In this document: positions 8,315 to 16,155 of the stretch, in pieces
Layout: each line of letters begins with the position of its first letter
How positions within the stretch are numbered: the first letter of the stretch is position 1
Source of the DNA: Saprospiraceae bacterium
Lineage (GTDB): Bacteria > Bacteroidota > Bacteroidia > Chitinophagales > Saprospiraceae
Direction: 5' to 3'
DNA: 64,000 nt
NCBI GenBank assembly: GCA_018057925.1
Contig: JAGPCT010000010.1
Coordinates: forward strand, 19,330 to 83,329
The notes under the pieces: generated by a model
What the model saw: only the letters and a program-made list of their open reading frames with translations
Told to the model about the DNA's origin: nothing
The model's database searches: none
Translations under genes and position numbers: made by a program

Positions 8315-9673
8315 ATGAAACAAAAAAAGTATTATTTGAATGAGGAGCAGATGCCAAAGTTTTGGTATAATATTATGGCTGACATGCCCAATAAACCTCT
8401 ACCACCGCTTCATCCGGGCACCGGAGAACCTATTGGCCCTGACGCTCTGGCCCCTCTTTTTCCCATGTCTCTCATCGAGCAAGAAGTGTCTATGGAACGA
8501 TTTATCGAGATTCCCCGGGAGGTTAGGGATAAATACCTGTTGTTTCGGCCATCGCCTTTGATTCGGGCGACAGAGCTGGAAAAGGCATTGAAAACGCCGG
8601 CAAAGCTATATTACAAGTACGAAGGGGTGTCTCCAAGCGGCTCCCACAAAACCAATACAGCTATTGCTCAGGCATATTACAATGCTCAAGCAGGCACCAA
8701 GAAAATTACGACTGAGACGGGCGCGGGACAATGGGGGTCTGCTCTTTCCTTTGCATGTAAGCTTTTCGGAATAGAATGTGAGATTTACATGGTTAAGGTA
8801 AGTTTTGAACAAAAACCATATCGCAAAATAATGATGAATACTTACGGTGCTAAGGTATATCCATCTCCCAGCACCCGAACTATGGCAGGGCGCAAGACGC
8901 TGGAAGCTAATCCCAATTCTTCTGGAAGCCTTGGGACGGCGATATCGGAAGCCGTTGAGATGGCGGCAATGGATGAGAATACCAAGTATGCCCTTGGCTC
9001 TGTCTTGAATCACGTGTTGTTGCATCAGACAATTATTGGTGAAGAGGCTATCAAACAGTTTGAGATGGCAGGAGATTATCCGGATATTGTTATTGCGCCA
9101 TTGGGAGGAGGATCTAATTTTGCCGGCATAGCCTTTCCATTTCTTCGCAACAAGTTGTTGCATCAACAAGAAATCCGAGCCATTGCTGTTGAGGCAGCAT
9201 CTTGCCCAAAACTGACAAGAGGAAAGTTTATGTACGACTATGGAGACACTCAAGGTCTGACGCCGCTATTGCCTATGTACACGCTGGGGCACAACTTTGA
9301 GCCGGAGCCTATTCATGCCGGTGGTTTGCGTTACCATGGTGCAAGTGCGTTGGTTTCTCAGCTGTTGAAAGATGGACTGGTAGAAGCTTCTGCTCTTGTA
9401 CAGAGTGAATGTTTTGCAGCCGGACAACTATTTGCTCAGACAGAGGGAATTATCCCTGCTCCGGAATCATGCCATTCTATAGCGCAGGCTATCAGAGAAT
9501 CGCAGGTATGCAAGGAAACGGGAATAGGTAAAACCATTTTGTTTAACCTGTCGGGACATGGATTTTTAGATATGGCGGCGTATGACGACTTTAATGAAGG
9601 CAGGATGGTGGATCATGAACTAAGTTCTTCTGAAATCGAAAAAAGCCTGGCAGAACTCAAGGTCTATGGCTGA
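8315..9673 (+). CDS. trpB: Tryptophan synthase beta chain, TrpB2 type
   Basis: 452-residue PLP enzyme. The PLP lysine is in GSHKTN (K112), and the phosphate-binding loop is PLGGGSNFAG. The long N-terminus (LPPLHPGTGEPIGPDALAPLFP) and overall length mark the TrpB2 subfamily rather than the ~400-residue TrpB1. TrpB1 pairs with TrpA to make Trp from indole-3-glycerol phosphate and Ser; TrpB2 enzymes often act without TrpA, condensing free indole with Ser. No trpA or other trp gene is adjacent. The Trp leader and terminator upstream argue that this gene answers to Trp supply and therefore has a biosynthetic or indole-salvage role (inference). Confidence 0.92.
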   Translation: MKQKKYYLNEEQMPKFWYNIMADMPNKPLPPLHPGTGEPIGPDALAPLFPMSLIEQEVSMERFIEIPREVRDKYLLFRPSPLIRATELEKALKTPAKLYYKYEGVSPSGSHKTNTAIAQAYYNAQAGTKKITTETGAGQWGSALSFACKLFGIECEIYMVKVSFEQKPYRKIMMNTYGAKVYPSPSTRTMAGRKTLEANPNSSGSLGTAISEAVEMAAMDENTKYALGSVLNHVLLHQTIIGEEAIKQFEMAGDYPDIVIAPLGGGSNFAGIAFPFLRNKLLHQQEIRAIAVEAASCPKLTRGKFMYDYGDTQGLTPLLPMYTLGHNFEPEPIHAGGLRYHGASALVSQLLKDGLVEASALVQSECFAAGQLFAQTEGIIPAPESCHSIAQAIRESQVCKETGIGKTILFNLSGHGFLDMAAYDDFNEGRMVDHELSSSEIEKSLAELKVYG

Positions 9674-9725
9674 AGGCTAGCTAAATACAAGTGTAAATCG
9701 TCCGAATCAAAGAGGCTGAAGACTG

Positions 9726-9889
9726 AACCCAAATTTCTTTTTAACCCGAATCAGCAATCGAGGTTTTTTAAAATCTCGATTGCTAAGTTTTATATAACTA
9801 TATTACAATAAGCTGAATATCAACACAACGAACAGTTAGTAATATATTTCTTAAAGAAACTATTGTACCTTTAATATGAATTTGGGTTA
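9726..9889 (+). repeat. R1-like element, alternate interior, containing the trpB2 terminator
   Basis: Starts AACCCAAATTT and ends AATTTGGGTT, as in R1. The last ~75 bases (from ATCAACACAAC, through TATTTCTTAAAGA and CCTTTAATATGAATT) recur at 54409-54482. Inside is a 10-bp hairpin AGCAATCGAG/CTCGATTGCT (9753-9784) followed by AAGTTTT, a likely terminator for trpB2. Confidence 0.6.
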
Positions 9890-9897
9890 AAGGTAAC

Positions 9898-9932
9898 ATA
9901 GACCAATATATCTTTTCCATCAATTGGTCTAT
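9898..9932. promoter_or_regulatory. Inverted repeat ATAGACCAAT / ATTGGTCTAT
   Basis: Perfect 10-base arms with a 15-base spacer, 43 bases past the stop codon of the Fic gene. The half-site AGACCAA is shared with the tandem palindromes at 11385-11478 and with 63850-63893. It may be a remnant operator or element end. Confidence 0.4.
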
Positions 9933-9975
9933 TATGGATAACCTATTGGTATTATACGTTCGAGTAAATTTGAAG

Positions 9976-11049
9976 TTATTCTTTTTTGTTCAATACATAC
10001 ACGCTTCCTTTACCTTTTCCAATCATTGTAAGTACTTGTTCCCCCCTTAAATATTGTAAATCTTTTTTCAAAGTACTCAATCCTATATTGGGGAATTGTT
10101 TAACTAAATCGCTAACTTTTAATGGTTGATTTTCTGTAATAAAATCTTTTATCAATCTTTGTCTGTCATTCAGATAACCACCTTTGGATTTGAATACGTC
10201 ATATTTTTGTCCCAATTTTTCGGTAAGCGTTTTCAGACTTTCCAAAAAGAAAATCAGCCATTGATTTATTCGTTCTTGATCTGTTCCACGATTTTTTTGC
10301 CCGCTCATTAAGACTTCGTAGTAAGCTTTTTTGTTTTGTTCGATATGGTTTTCAAACGAAATATATTTAATAAATGTGTAATTGTTTTGCAACAAACAAA
10401 GCGTTGTCAGTAATCTCGAAAGTCTTCCGTTCCCATCTTGGAATGGGTGTATGCTCAAAAAATCGTAAATAAAACTGCCAATTACAATTAGTTGATGAAT
10501 GTTTTTTTGTTCCAACCGTTCATTTGTCCACTCGACTAATTTCTGCATTTCTCCTCCTACTAATGCAGGCTCGGTAGTTGCGAAAATGGTACGTTGCTCT
10601 CCTGTAGGATAGCTTGCTATTACTTTGTTGGATAGAAATTTATATGTACCTCTATGCCGTTCATCTTTGTTGCTGTATTTCAGCAATATTTGGTGTAGTT
10701 GTTTGATATAACTTTCAGAAAGTTTTATGTCGGAATAATTGTCATAAATAAGTTCTAAAACTTCGTAATAACCGATTACTTCCTGTTCATCACGGCTTTT
10801 CAGTTTGGATATTTTGATGTCGTTTAAAAGTTCTTTCACTTCTTTGTCGGTAAGCGTTGACCCTTCAATTCTTGTGGAAGAACCGATACTTTCAATTGTA
10901 GCAATTTTCCGCAATTCTTTCAGATAGCGGTTTTCCTGCTTTTCCGCAATATTCCATTTCCCTTTAAAACCGTCAATATAGCCAATAAGCTGTATTATTC
11001 TTTGGTTTGTAGCAAAATCAAAATCTAGTTTCTGAATAAATTTATCCAT
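9976..11049 (-). CDS. Fic family protein (class II, N-terminal inhibitory motif)
   Basis: 357 residues. The Fic core has the catalytic motif HPFQDGNGRLSR (near residues 200-211), which transfers AMP or another nucleotide moiety from a nucleotide to target hydroxyls. An (S/T)xxxE(G/N) inhibitory motif, STRIEG, lies near residue 55; its Glu is known in class II Fic proteins to block productive ATP binding, so no separate antitoxin is required. The C-terminus (~290-355) looks like a winged helix (LKVSDLVKQFPNIGLSTLKKDL), as in many Bacteroidota Fic proteins. It sits alone between repeats and next to a truncated haem-domain gene, which fits recent insertion. Target unknown. Confidence 0.88.
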   Translation of the reverse strand: MDKFIQKLDFDFATNQRIIQLIGYIDGFKGKWNIAEKQENRYLKELRKIATIESIGSSTRIEGSTLTDKEVKELLNDIKISKLKSRDEQEVIGYYEVLELIYDNYSDIKLSESYIKQLHQILLKYSNKDERHRGTYKFLSNKVIASYPTGEQRTIFATTEPALVGGEMQKLVEWTNERLEQKNIHQLIVIGSFIYDFLSIHPFQDGNGRLSRLLTTLCLLQNNYTFIKYISFENHIEQNKKAYYEVLMSGQKNRGTDQERINQWLIFFLESLKTLTEKLGQKYDVFKSKGGYLNDRQRLIKDFITENQPLKVSDLVKQFPNIGLSTLKKDLQYLRGEQVLTMIGKGKGSVYVLNKKE

Positions 11050-11137
11050 ATCTTATCTGTATTTTATCCATAAAAAGACTGTACAAAGATATGAATTACC
11101 TGTATCGTATCCATATTTTATCCAAAAAAAGGTATAT

Positions 11138-11305
11138 TTCACCAAAAAGAAATTGCATAAATTAGATGAAGTGATTAAAACCATCAAAGACAATGAAATG
11201 CCATTAAAATCATATGCACTTATTCATGGAGATGCTAAATTGTCCGACAGTGATAAACAAGAGATTGAGGCTTGGGTGAAAAGGATTAAAAACGAAAATC
11301 AATAA
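11138..11305 (+). pseudogene. 3' remnant of a haem-binding-domain protein gene
   Basis: An open frame of 55 codons with no start, ending at TAA 11303-11305. The residues EMPLKSYALIHGDAKLSD followed by KQEIEAW match the C-terminal end of the Haem_bd domain (methionine-proline, tyrosine, histidine, then a closing helix). The N-terminal half with its CxxCH is absent; homology stops at about 11138, some 90 bases from the Fic start codon. Insertion of the Fic block, or deletion at its edge, probably removed the rest. Confidence 0.6.
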
Positions 11306-11384
11306 CGTTTCTCTATTTTTCTACGATATGAGGTATAATTTTCCCAACAATTTTATAGGGCTAAAAGATAATTATTATAAATAC

Positions 11385-11478
11385 TTAGACCAAACTATAT
11401 AAAATGTGATAGTTTGGTCTAAGTTTGGTTATCTTTACAGACCAAACTTGTCAATATTTGAAAGTTTGGTCTGTAAAG
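11385..11478. promoter_or_regulatory. Two tandem perfect palindromes before the AAA/DUF4143 ATPase
   Basis: First palindrome: TTAGACCAAACTA (11385-11397) and TAGTTTGGTCTAA (11410-11422), 13-base arms. Second: CTTTACAGACCAAACTT (11433-11449) and AAGTTTGGTCTGTAAAG (11462-11478), 17-base arms. Both have a spacer of exactly 12 bases and share the core AGACCAAACT/AGTTTGGTCT. A TATCTTTA box (11429-11436), close to TAnnTTTG, lies between them. The second palindrome ends 8 bases before the ATG at 11487, so it could act as DNA operator or as an RNA hairpin over the ribosome site. Confidence 0.75.
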
Positions 11479-11486
11479 TAGTAAAA

Positions 11487-12692
11487 ATGAAACAAATTGT
11501 TCGGCAAAAATATTTAGACACACTTATCGGGTTGAAAGATAAAAACCTGATAAAGATGCTTACAGGAGTGAGGCGATGCGGAAAATCAACTGTGATGCAG
11601 CAATTTCGTGATTATCTGAACACACAGGGTGTAAAAAACAGCCAAATCGTTTTTCTGAATTTTGAAGATTTTGAAAACTACAAATGGCTCAATGATTTGG
11701 AAGGTTTGTACTATCACATTATCAATCAGCTTGATATATCCAAACCTTGTTATGTTTTCTTGGATGAAGTGCAGAATGTAAAAGAATTTGAGCGTTTGGT
11801 GGACGGTTTATATGTAAAACCCAATATTGATGTTTATGTTACCGGTTCTAATGCCTATTTATTAAGTAGTGAGTTGGGCACTTTGCTAACAGGAAGGTAT
11901 TATGCTATTCATATTCTGCCATTTTCGTTCAAGGAATATTTGCTTACGCAAGAGGACATTTCCCGTACAGATTTGCTGTTTGCCAAATATATGCAAAACG
12001 GTGGAATGCCCGGAACGATAGAATTGCCAGAAGTAAATATTAAAAATTATGTAAAAAGCGTTATCGAAAATATTATCCAAAAAGATGTATTGATACGCCA
12101 TAAATGGCAAAATCAAGAGTATTTCGACAAAACTACGGCTTTTCTGTTTGATGCGATAGGTTCAACTATTTCGCCAAAAAAAATCACGAATACTTTACAA
12201 TCAAATGGAATAAAAATTTCGCACAATACCATTGGTAATTATCTCGACGCCTTGACCGAATGCTATTTGTTCTATAAAGTAAAGCGTTTTGATATAAAAG
12301 GAAGACAACTTTTGATGACACAAGAGAAGTATTATACTGTTGATGTGGGGTTTAAAAAATTCTTTCTAGGAGAAAAAGCAGACCTAGATTTAGGTCATAA
12401 TTTAGAAAATATTGTCTATTTGGAACTGATAAGAAGAGGCAATGAAGTTTATATTGGAAAGGCAAACAATACCGAAATAGATTTCGTGGTAAAAACTCCA
12501 AAAGGTGACAGAGAATATTTTCAGGTAGCGTGGACTACCAGAGAGGAAAGTACTTTTGAACGGGAAATCCAACCATTTGAACTCATAAAAGATTACAACA
12601 AACGTACCTTACTAACGATGGATGTAGAACCTGAAACTTCTTACAAAGGGATACAAAAAAATAATGTAATAGACTGGTTATTAGATAAATAA
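11487..12692 (+). CDS. Standalone AAA ATPase with C-terminal DUF4143
   Basis: 401 residues. The AAA_14 domain has Walker A GVRRCGKST (near residues 27-35), Walker B CYVFLDEVQNV (~95) and sensor VTGSNAYLLSSELGTLL. The DUF4143 domain follows from ~195, with the nuclease-like signature NTEIDFVVKTPKGDREYFQVA (E-I-D-F-V then E-Y-F-Q-V) resembling PD-(D/E)XK folds. ATG 11487 is chosen because the upstream open reading crosses the palindromes. These ATPases are widespread, frequently horizontally acquired and of unsettled function; roles in mobile-element control or as solitary toxin-like modules have been suggested. A decayed paralogue is at 1-885. The two palindromes imply tight control, perhaps autoregulation (inference). 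Confidence 0.85.
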   Translation: MKQIVRQKYLDTLIGLKDKNLIKMLTGVRRCGKSTVMQQFRDYLNTQGVKNSQIVFLNFEDFENYKWLNDLEGLYYHIINQLDISKPCYVFLDEVQNVKEFERLVDGLYVKPNIDVYVTGSNAYLLSSELGTLLTGRYYAIHILPFSFKEYLLTQEDISRTDLLFAKYMQNGGMPGTIELPEVNIKNYVKSVIENIIQKDVLIRHKWQNQEYFDKTTAFLFDAIGSTISPKKITNTLQSNGIKISHNTIGNYLDALTECYLFYKVKRFDIKGRQLLMTQEKYYTVDVGFKKFFLGEKADLDLGHNLENIVYLELIRRGNEVYIGKANNTEIDFVVKTPKGDREYFQVAWTTREESTFEREIQPFELIKDYNKRTLLTMDVEPETSYKGIQKNNVIDWLLDK

Positions 12693-12798
12693 ATATCAAA
12701 GACAGTATCAAAATAGGCATTAATTACCGGATAATCTACAAAATTAAAAAACCATAACAACCTATAATATTCCCAAACAACTATCCGGTCTTACGGAA

Positions 12799-15255
12799 TT
12801 GGAACTAAAAAATTCCCGTGAAAGATTTGGTTTCAATCAATCTGATAGTGCCCCAAAAAACGCATGGTTTGTATTGCTGTTGGACATTCTCAAAGAGCCG
12901 ATGTTGTTATTGCTCATTGCTGTAACGATTATCTATGTGATAGTTGGCAATTTTTCTGAGGCGCTGTTTATGCTTGGGGCTATCATTGCTGTTTCCGGAA
13001 TTTCTTTTTATCAGGATAATCGCAGTAAAAAAGCTTTAGAAGCATTAGAAAAACTGAATGAACCACTTAGTAAGGTTATTAGAAATTCAAAAGTGATAAA
13101 AATTCCTACAAACGAAATTGCAGTAGGCGATTTGTGCATTATTGAAGAAGGAAAAATGATCAATGCCGACGGGAAAATTGTACACAGCAACGATTTTTCG
13201 GTGAATGAAGCTTCGCTTACCGGAGAAAGTTTTTCGGTTTTTAAAAATCCTGAAACAGACGACAATAAGGTTTACAGCGGCACTTTGGTGGTGTCCGGTT
13301 TGGCGGTATTCGAAGTGGAAAATATCGGAACAAAAACTAAACTCGGAAAAATTGGTCAGTCCATTCAAAACATCAAAGAAGAAGTTTCGCCATTGCAATT
13401 ACAAATTACAAAGTTTGTAAAGTGGATGGCATTCATTGGTATTACTGTTTTCTTGATGGTGTGGGCATATAGCTTTTGGCAATCAAGAGATATCGTTCAA
13501 AGTCTGTTGGCAGGATTAACCCTGGCAATGTCCATTTTACCCGAAGAAATCCCGGTTGCCTTTACTACTTTTATGGCATTGGGTTCCTGGAAACTGATGA
13601 AACAAGGTGTTATCATCAAACGAAGCAGTATTGTTGAAACTTTGGGAAGCACTACTGTAATCTGCACCGACAAAACCGGTACGATTACCGAAAATTCAAT
13701 GAAGCTGAAAGCCTTGTTTGATTTTAAATCCAATCAGGTTTTTGATGATACAAGTTTTGATAAATCTGAACTTTCCCAACTCATTCAATTTGCCATGTGG
13801 AGCAGCGAACCCGTTCCTTTTGACCCGATGGAAAAAACACTGCACAAGGTGTATGAAGAAACTCAAACTTCAGACCTGAGAAAAGAATTTCAAATGGTAC
13901 ACGAATATCCGTTGGAGGGCAAACCACCGATGATGACCCATATTTTTGAAAACAATTCGGGGGAAAGAATCATTGCTGCCAAAGGTGCACCGGAAGCTAT
14001 TCTTGCGGTTTCTCAACTTACAGAGAATGAAAAAGAAAACTTACGTCATCAAATTCAAGAATTTGGGCAACAAGGTTATCGAATATTGGGCGTTGCCAAA
14101 TGCGATTTTACAGGAAATAATTTCCCTGAAAAACAACAGGATTTTAAGTTCGATTTTCTTGGATTTACGGTGTTTTACGACCCTCCAAAACAAACCATTC
14201 AACAAGTTTTCAAAAAAATATACGATGCCGGAATAAAGGTAAAAGTAATTACAGGAGACAATGCAGATACCACAAATGCCATCGCCCAACAAGCCGGTAT
14301 TAAAAACAATAGTCCTGCTGTAAATGGTTCTGAAATAACGCATCATTCAGAAGCTGAACTGATGGCACTTTCAAACGAAACCACCTTATTTACCCGTATG
14401 TTTCCGGAGGCTAAATTATCTGTAGTGAATGCTTTAAAACAATCAGGAGAAGTCGTGGCAATGATGGGTGATGGTGTCAATGATGCACCGGCACTCAAAG
14501 CGGCTCATAATGGTGTGGCAATGGGCAACAAAGGAACAGAAATAGCCAAAGCAGCAGCAGCCCTGGTCATTACCAACGATGATTTGGACAAACTCATTAT
14601 AGGAATAGAAGCAGGCAGAAGAATTTATACCAATATCAAAAAAGCTATTCAGTATATTATTTCCATTCATATACCAATTATATTAACGGTTTCTCTGCCC
14701 TTGTTTTTAGGCTGGATTTATCCCAATATTTTCACGCCGGTACATGTGATATTTTTAGAATTAATAATGGGACCAACCTGTTCTATTGTTTATGAAAATG
14801 AACCCATAGAAAAGAATGCCATGCAGCAAAAGCCGCGAAAAATGACCGAAACGTTTTTGAATTGGCGTGAATTAAGCATCAGTATTATTCAAGGAGTGAT
14901 GATAACTTTTGGTGTGTTATTCGCCTATCAATTGGCTGTTCGAAATGGAAGCAATGAAGAAACGACAAGAGCGATGGTTTTCACTACACTCATCTTTGCC
15001 AATGTGTTTTTAAGTCTAACCAACCGTTCATTTACGTATAGTTTCTTTGAAAGTTTTAAAAATAAAAATATCCTGTTTCCATTGATTATAGGAGCAACTC
15101 TAATTTTGCTAATTACCATATTATATATACCCGTTTTTGCAAACTTCTTCCATGTAAGCAGTTTAAATTTAAAAGATTTGGGAATAGCATTATTGATAGC
15201 AATGGTATCTGTATTGTGGTTTGAAGGGTATAAATGGATAAAAAGAAGGAGATAA
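12799..15255 (+). CDS. Cation-translocating P-type ATPase (P2-like), start codon uncertain
   Basis: At least 818 residues. The M4 site PEEIPVAFTTF, phosphorylation motif ICTDKTGTITEN (Asp ~291), KGAPEA nucleotide-binding Lys and hinge MMGDGVNDAPALKAA are present, with about 8-10 membrane segments. It resembles bacterial P2-type Ca2+/Mn2+-like pumps, but the PEEIP variant leaves the ion open. The first standard in-frame start is TTG 12799. Family-like sequence (YNIPKQLSGLTE) continues upstream in the same frame to a stop at 12745, with no ATG, GTG or TTG; ATA at 12754 is the only near-cognate codon at the expected start. Either the true start codon was mutated or initiation is non-canonical. 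Soft neighbours: none co-transcribed. Confidence 0.85.
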   Translation: MELKNSRERFGFNQSDSAPKNAWFVLLLDILKEPMLLLLIAVTIIYVIVGNFSEALFMLGAIIAVSGISFYQDNRSKKALEALEKLNEPLSKVIRNSKVIKIPTNEIAVGDLCIIEEGKMINADGKIVHSNDFSVNEASLTGESFSVFKNPETDDNKVYSGTLVVSGLAVFEVENIGTKTKLGKIGQSIQNIKEEVSPLQLQITKFVKWMAFIGITVFLMVWAYSFWQSRDIVQSLLAGLTLAMSILPEEIPVAFTTFMALGSWKLMKQGVIIKRSSIVETLGSTTVICTDKTGTITENSMKLKALFDFKSNQVFDDTSFDKSELSQLIQFAMWSSEPVPFDPMEKTLHKVYEETQTSDLRKEFQMVHEYPLEGKPPMMTHIFENNSGERIIAAKGAPEAILAVSQLTENEKENLRHQIQEFGQQGYRILGVAKCDFTGNNFPEKQQDFKFDFLGFTVFYDPPKQTIQQVFKKIYDAGIKVKVITGDNADTTNAIAQQAGIKNNSPAVNGSEITHHSEAELMALSNETTLFTRMFPEAKLSVVNALKQSGEVVAMMGDGVNDAPALKAAHNGVAMGNKGTEIAKAAAALVITNDDLDKLIIGIEAGRRIYTNIKKAIQYIISIHIPIILTVSLPLFLGWIYPNIFTPVHVIFLELIMGPTCSIVYENEPIEKNAMQQKPRKMTETFLNWRELSISIIQGVMITFGVLFAYQLAVRNGSNEETTRAMVFTTLIFANVFLSLTNRSFTYSFFESFKNKNILFPLIIGATLILLITILYIPVFANFFHVSSLNLKDLGIALLIAMVSVLWFEGYKWIKRRR

Positions 15256-15781
15256 TCAAACTTGCTTCAAAAACTATTTGCACAATCAAAATATTTAACC
15301 AAGTCGCAGGAAAAACAGGAATAAATATCTGTAGTACACAGATTATAACTGAGATTCGACAAAAGCCTTACTGCAAGCGCTTTCTTTTCCTGATAAACGC
15401 AATATGGTTTAAATCATATCATCAAGATTAATTTGGATAAAACATAGTTATATCGTTAGCTTCATATTTCTATAAGAAAACACACTCCCTTTACTACGAA
15501 GCAGATTTTAACAAATAATTAAATTTTGTCTAATTATATATTGCAATGCTATGAAAAACAAATAGATACACATTAGTAGTACCCAAATAAATAATAATTG
15601 TGCCTAATAATGTGTTTTTAATGTGATATAATATTACAAAATCGATGTATATCAAATTTTTGTTTTGAAAAACCTTTTATATAAAGTGAAAAGACAACTA
15701 AATAAGTCAAAAAATCTTCAAATGCAAACAATTGATTGTCACTGCTTTTAACTATAATAGCGACATTTTTAGATTATTTTG
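15256..15781. other. Long AT-rich intergenic region, no gene seen
   Basis: Very AT-rich, with no convincing coding frame, RNA gene or long palindrome. The short frame at 15234-15431 overlaps the P-type ATPase end and has no supportable start. Confidence 0.5.
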
Positions 15782-15789
15782 TACCTTTG
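15782..15789 (+). promoter_or_regulatory. -7 box of the rlpA operon
   Basis: TACCTTTG, an exact TAnnTTTG match, 20 bases before the TTG start at 15810. It rules out the longer reading frame beginning at 15732. No clear -33 TTTG is visible. Confidence 0.6.
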
Positions 15790-15809
15790 CCCACCAATTT
15801 TATTATTAT

Positions 15810-16154
15810 TTGAAACTATTCAGCATCATAGCCGGCCTTTTTTTGGCATTTCAACTAAGCTCACAGACCTTTGTGGGCACAGCGACGATATACAGCAAGA
15901 AGTTTGACGGACGCAAGACATATAGTGGACAGTTATTTAGTTCAAAAAAGGTATCTGCAGCACATCCGTGGTTACCGATGGGCACCAAGGTTGAGGTTAC
16001 TAATTTAAAAAACAAAAAGAAACTTATCGTCACGATCAATGATAGAATGGGGAAGTCAAGCGGTTATCTCCTGGACATGAGTGCTGCGGCTGCAAAAAAG
16101 ATAGGCCTACACTATGGTCATGGCGTAACAAGAGTAAAGGTCAGAGTCCTTTGA
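15810..16154 (+). CDS. rlpA: RlpA-like double-psi beta-barrel protein
   Basis: 114 residues starting at TTG (KLFSIIAGLFLAFQLSS is a signal peptide). The mature part is one double-psi beta-barrel: FVGTATIYSKKFDGRKTYSG, then AAHPWLPMGTKVEVTNL, then VTINDRMGKSSGYLLDMSAAAAKKIGL. RlpA proteins act in the periplasm on peptidoglycan glycan strands as lytic transglycosylases, using an Asp in the NDR motif, which is conserved here. It lacks the SPOR domain of longer RlpA proteins, so septal targeting is not evident. The stop codon lies 1 base before the LTA-synthase-like gene, so the two are co-transcribed; both concern the cell envelope. Confidence 0.85.
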   Translation: MKLFSIIAGLFLAFQLSSQTFVGTATIYSKKFDGRKTYSGQLFSSKKVSAAHPWLPMGTKVEVTNLKNKKKLIVTINDRMGKSSGYLLDMSAAAAKKIGLHYGHGVTRVKVRVL

Positions 16155-16155
16155 T

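Noticed and set aside
8606..9253. 215-codon minus-strand frame opposite trpB2
   Set aside because: Antisense to a highly conserved enzyme; no start signal or family.
15732..15809. Longer RlpA start at 15732
   Set aside because: An exact TACCTTTG box at 15782-15789 lies inside it, and the signal peptide begins at 15810.
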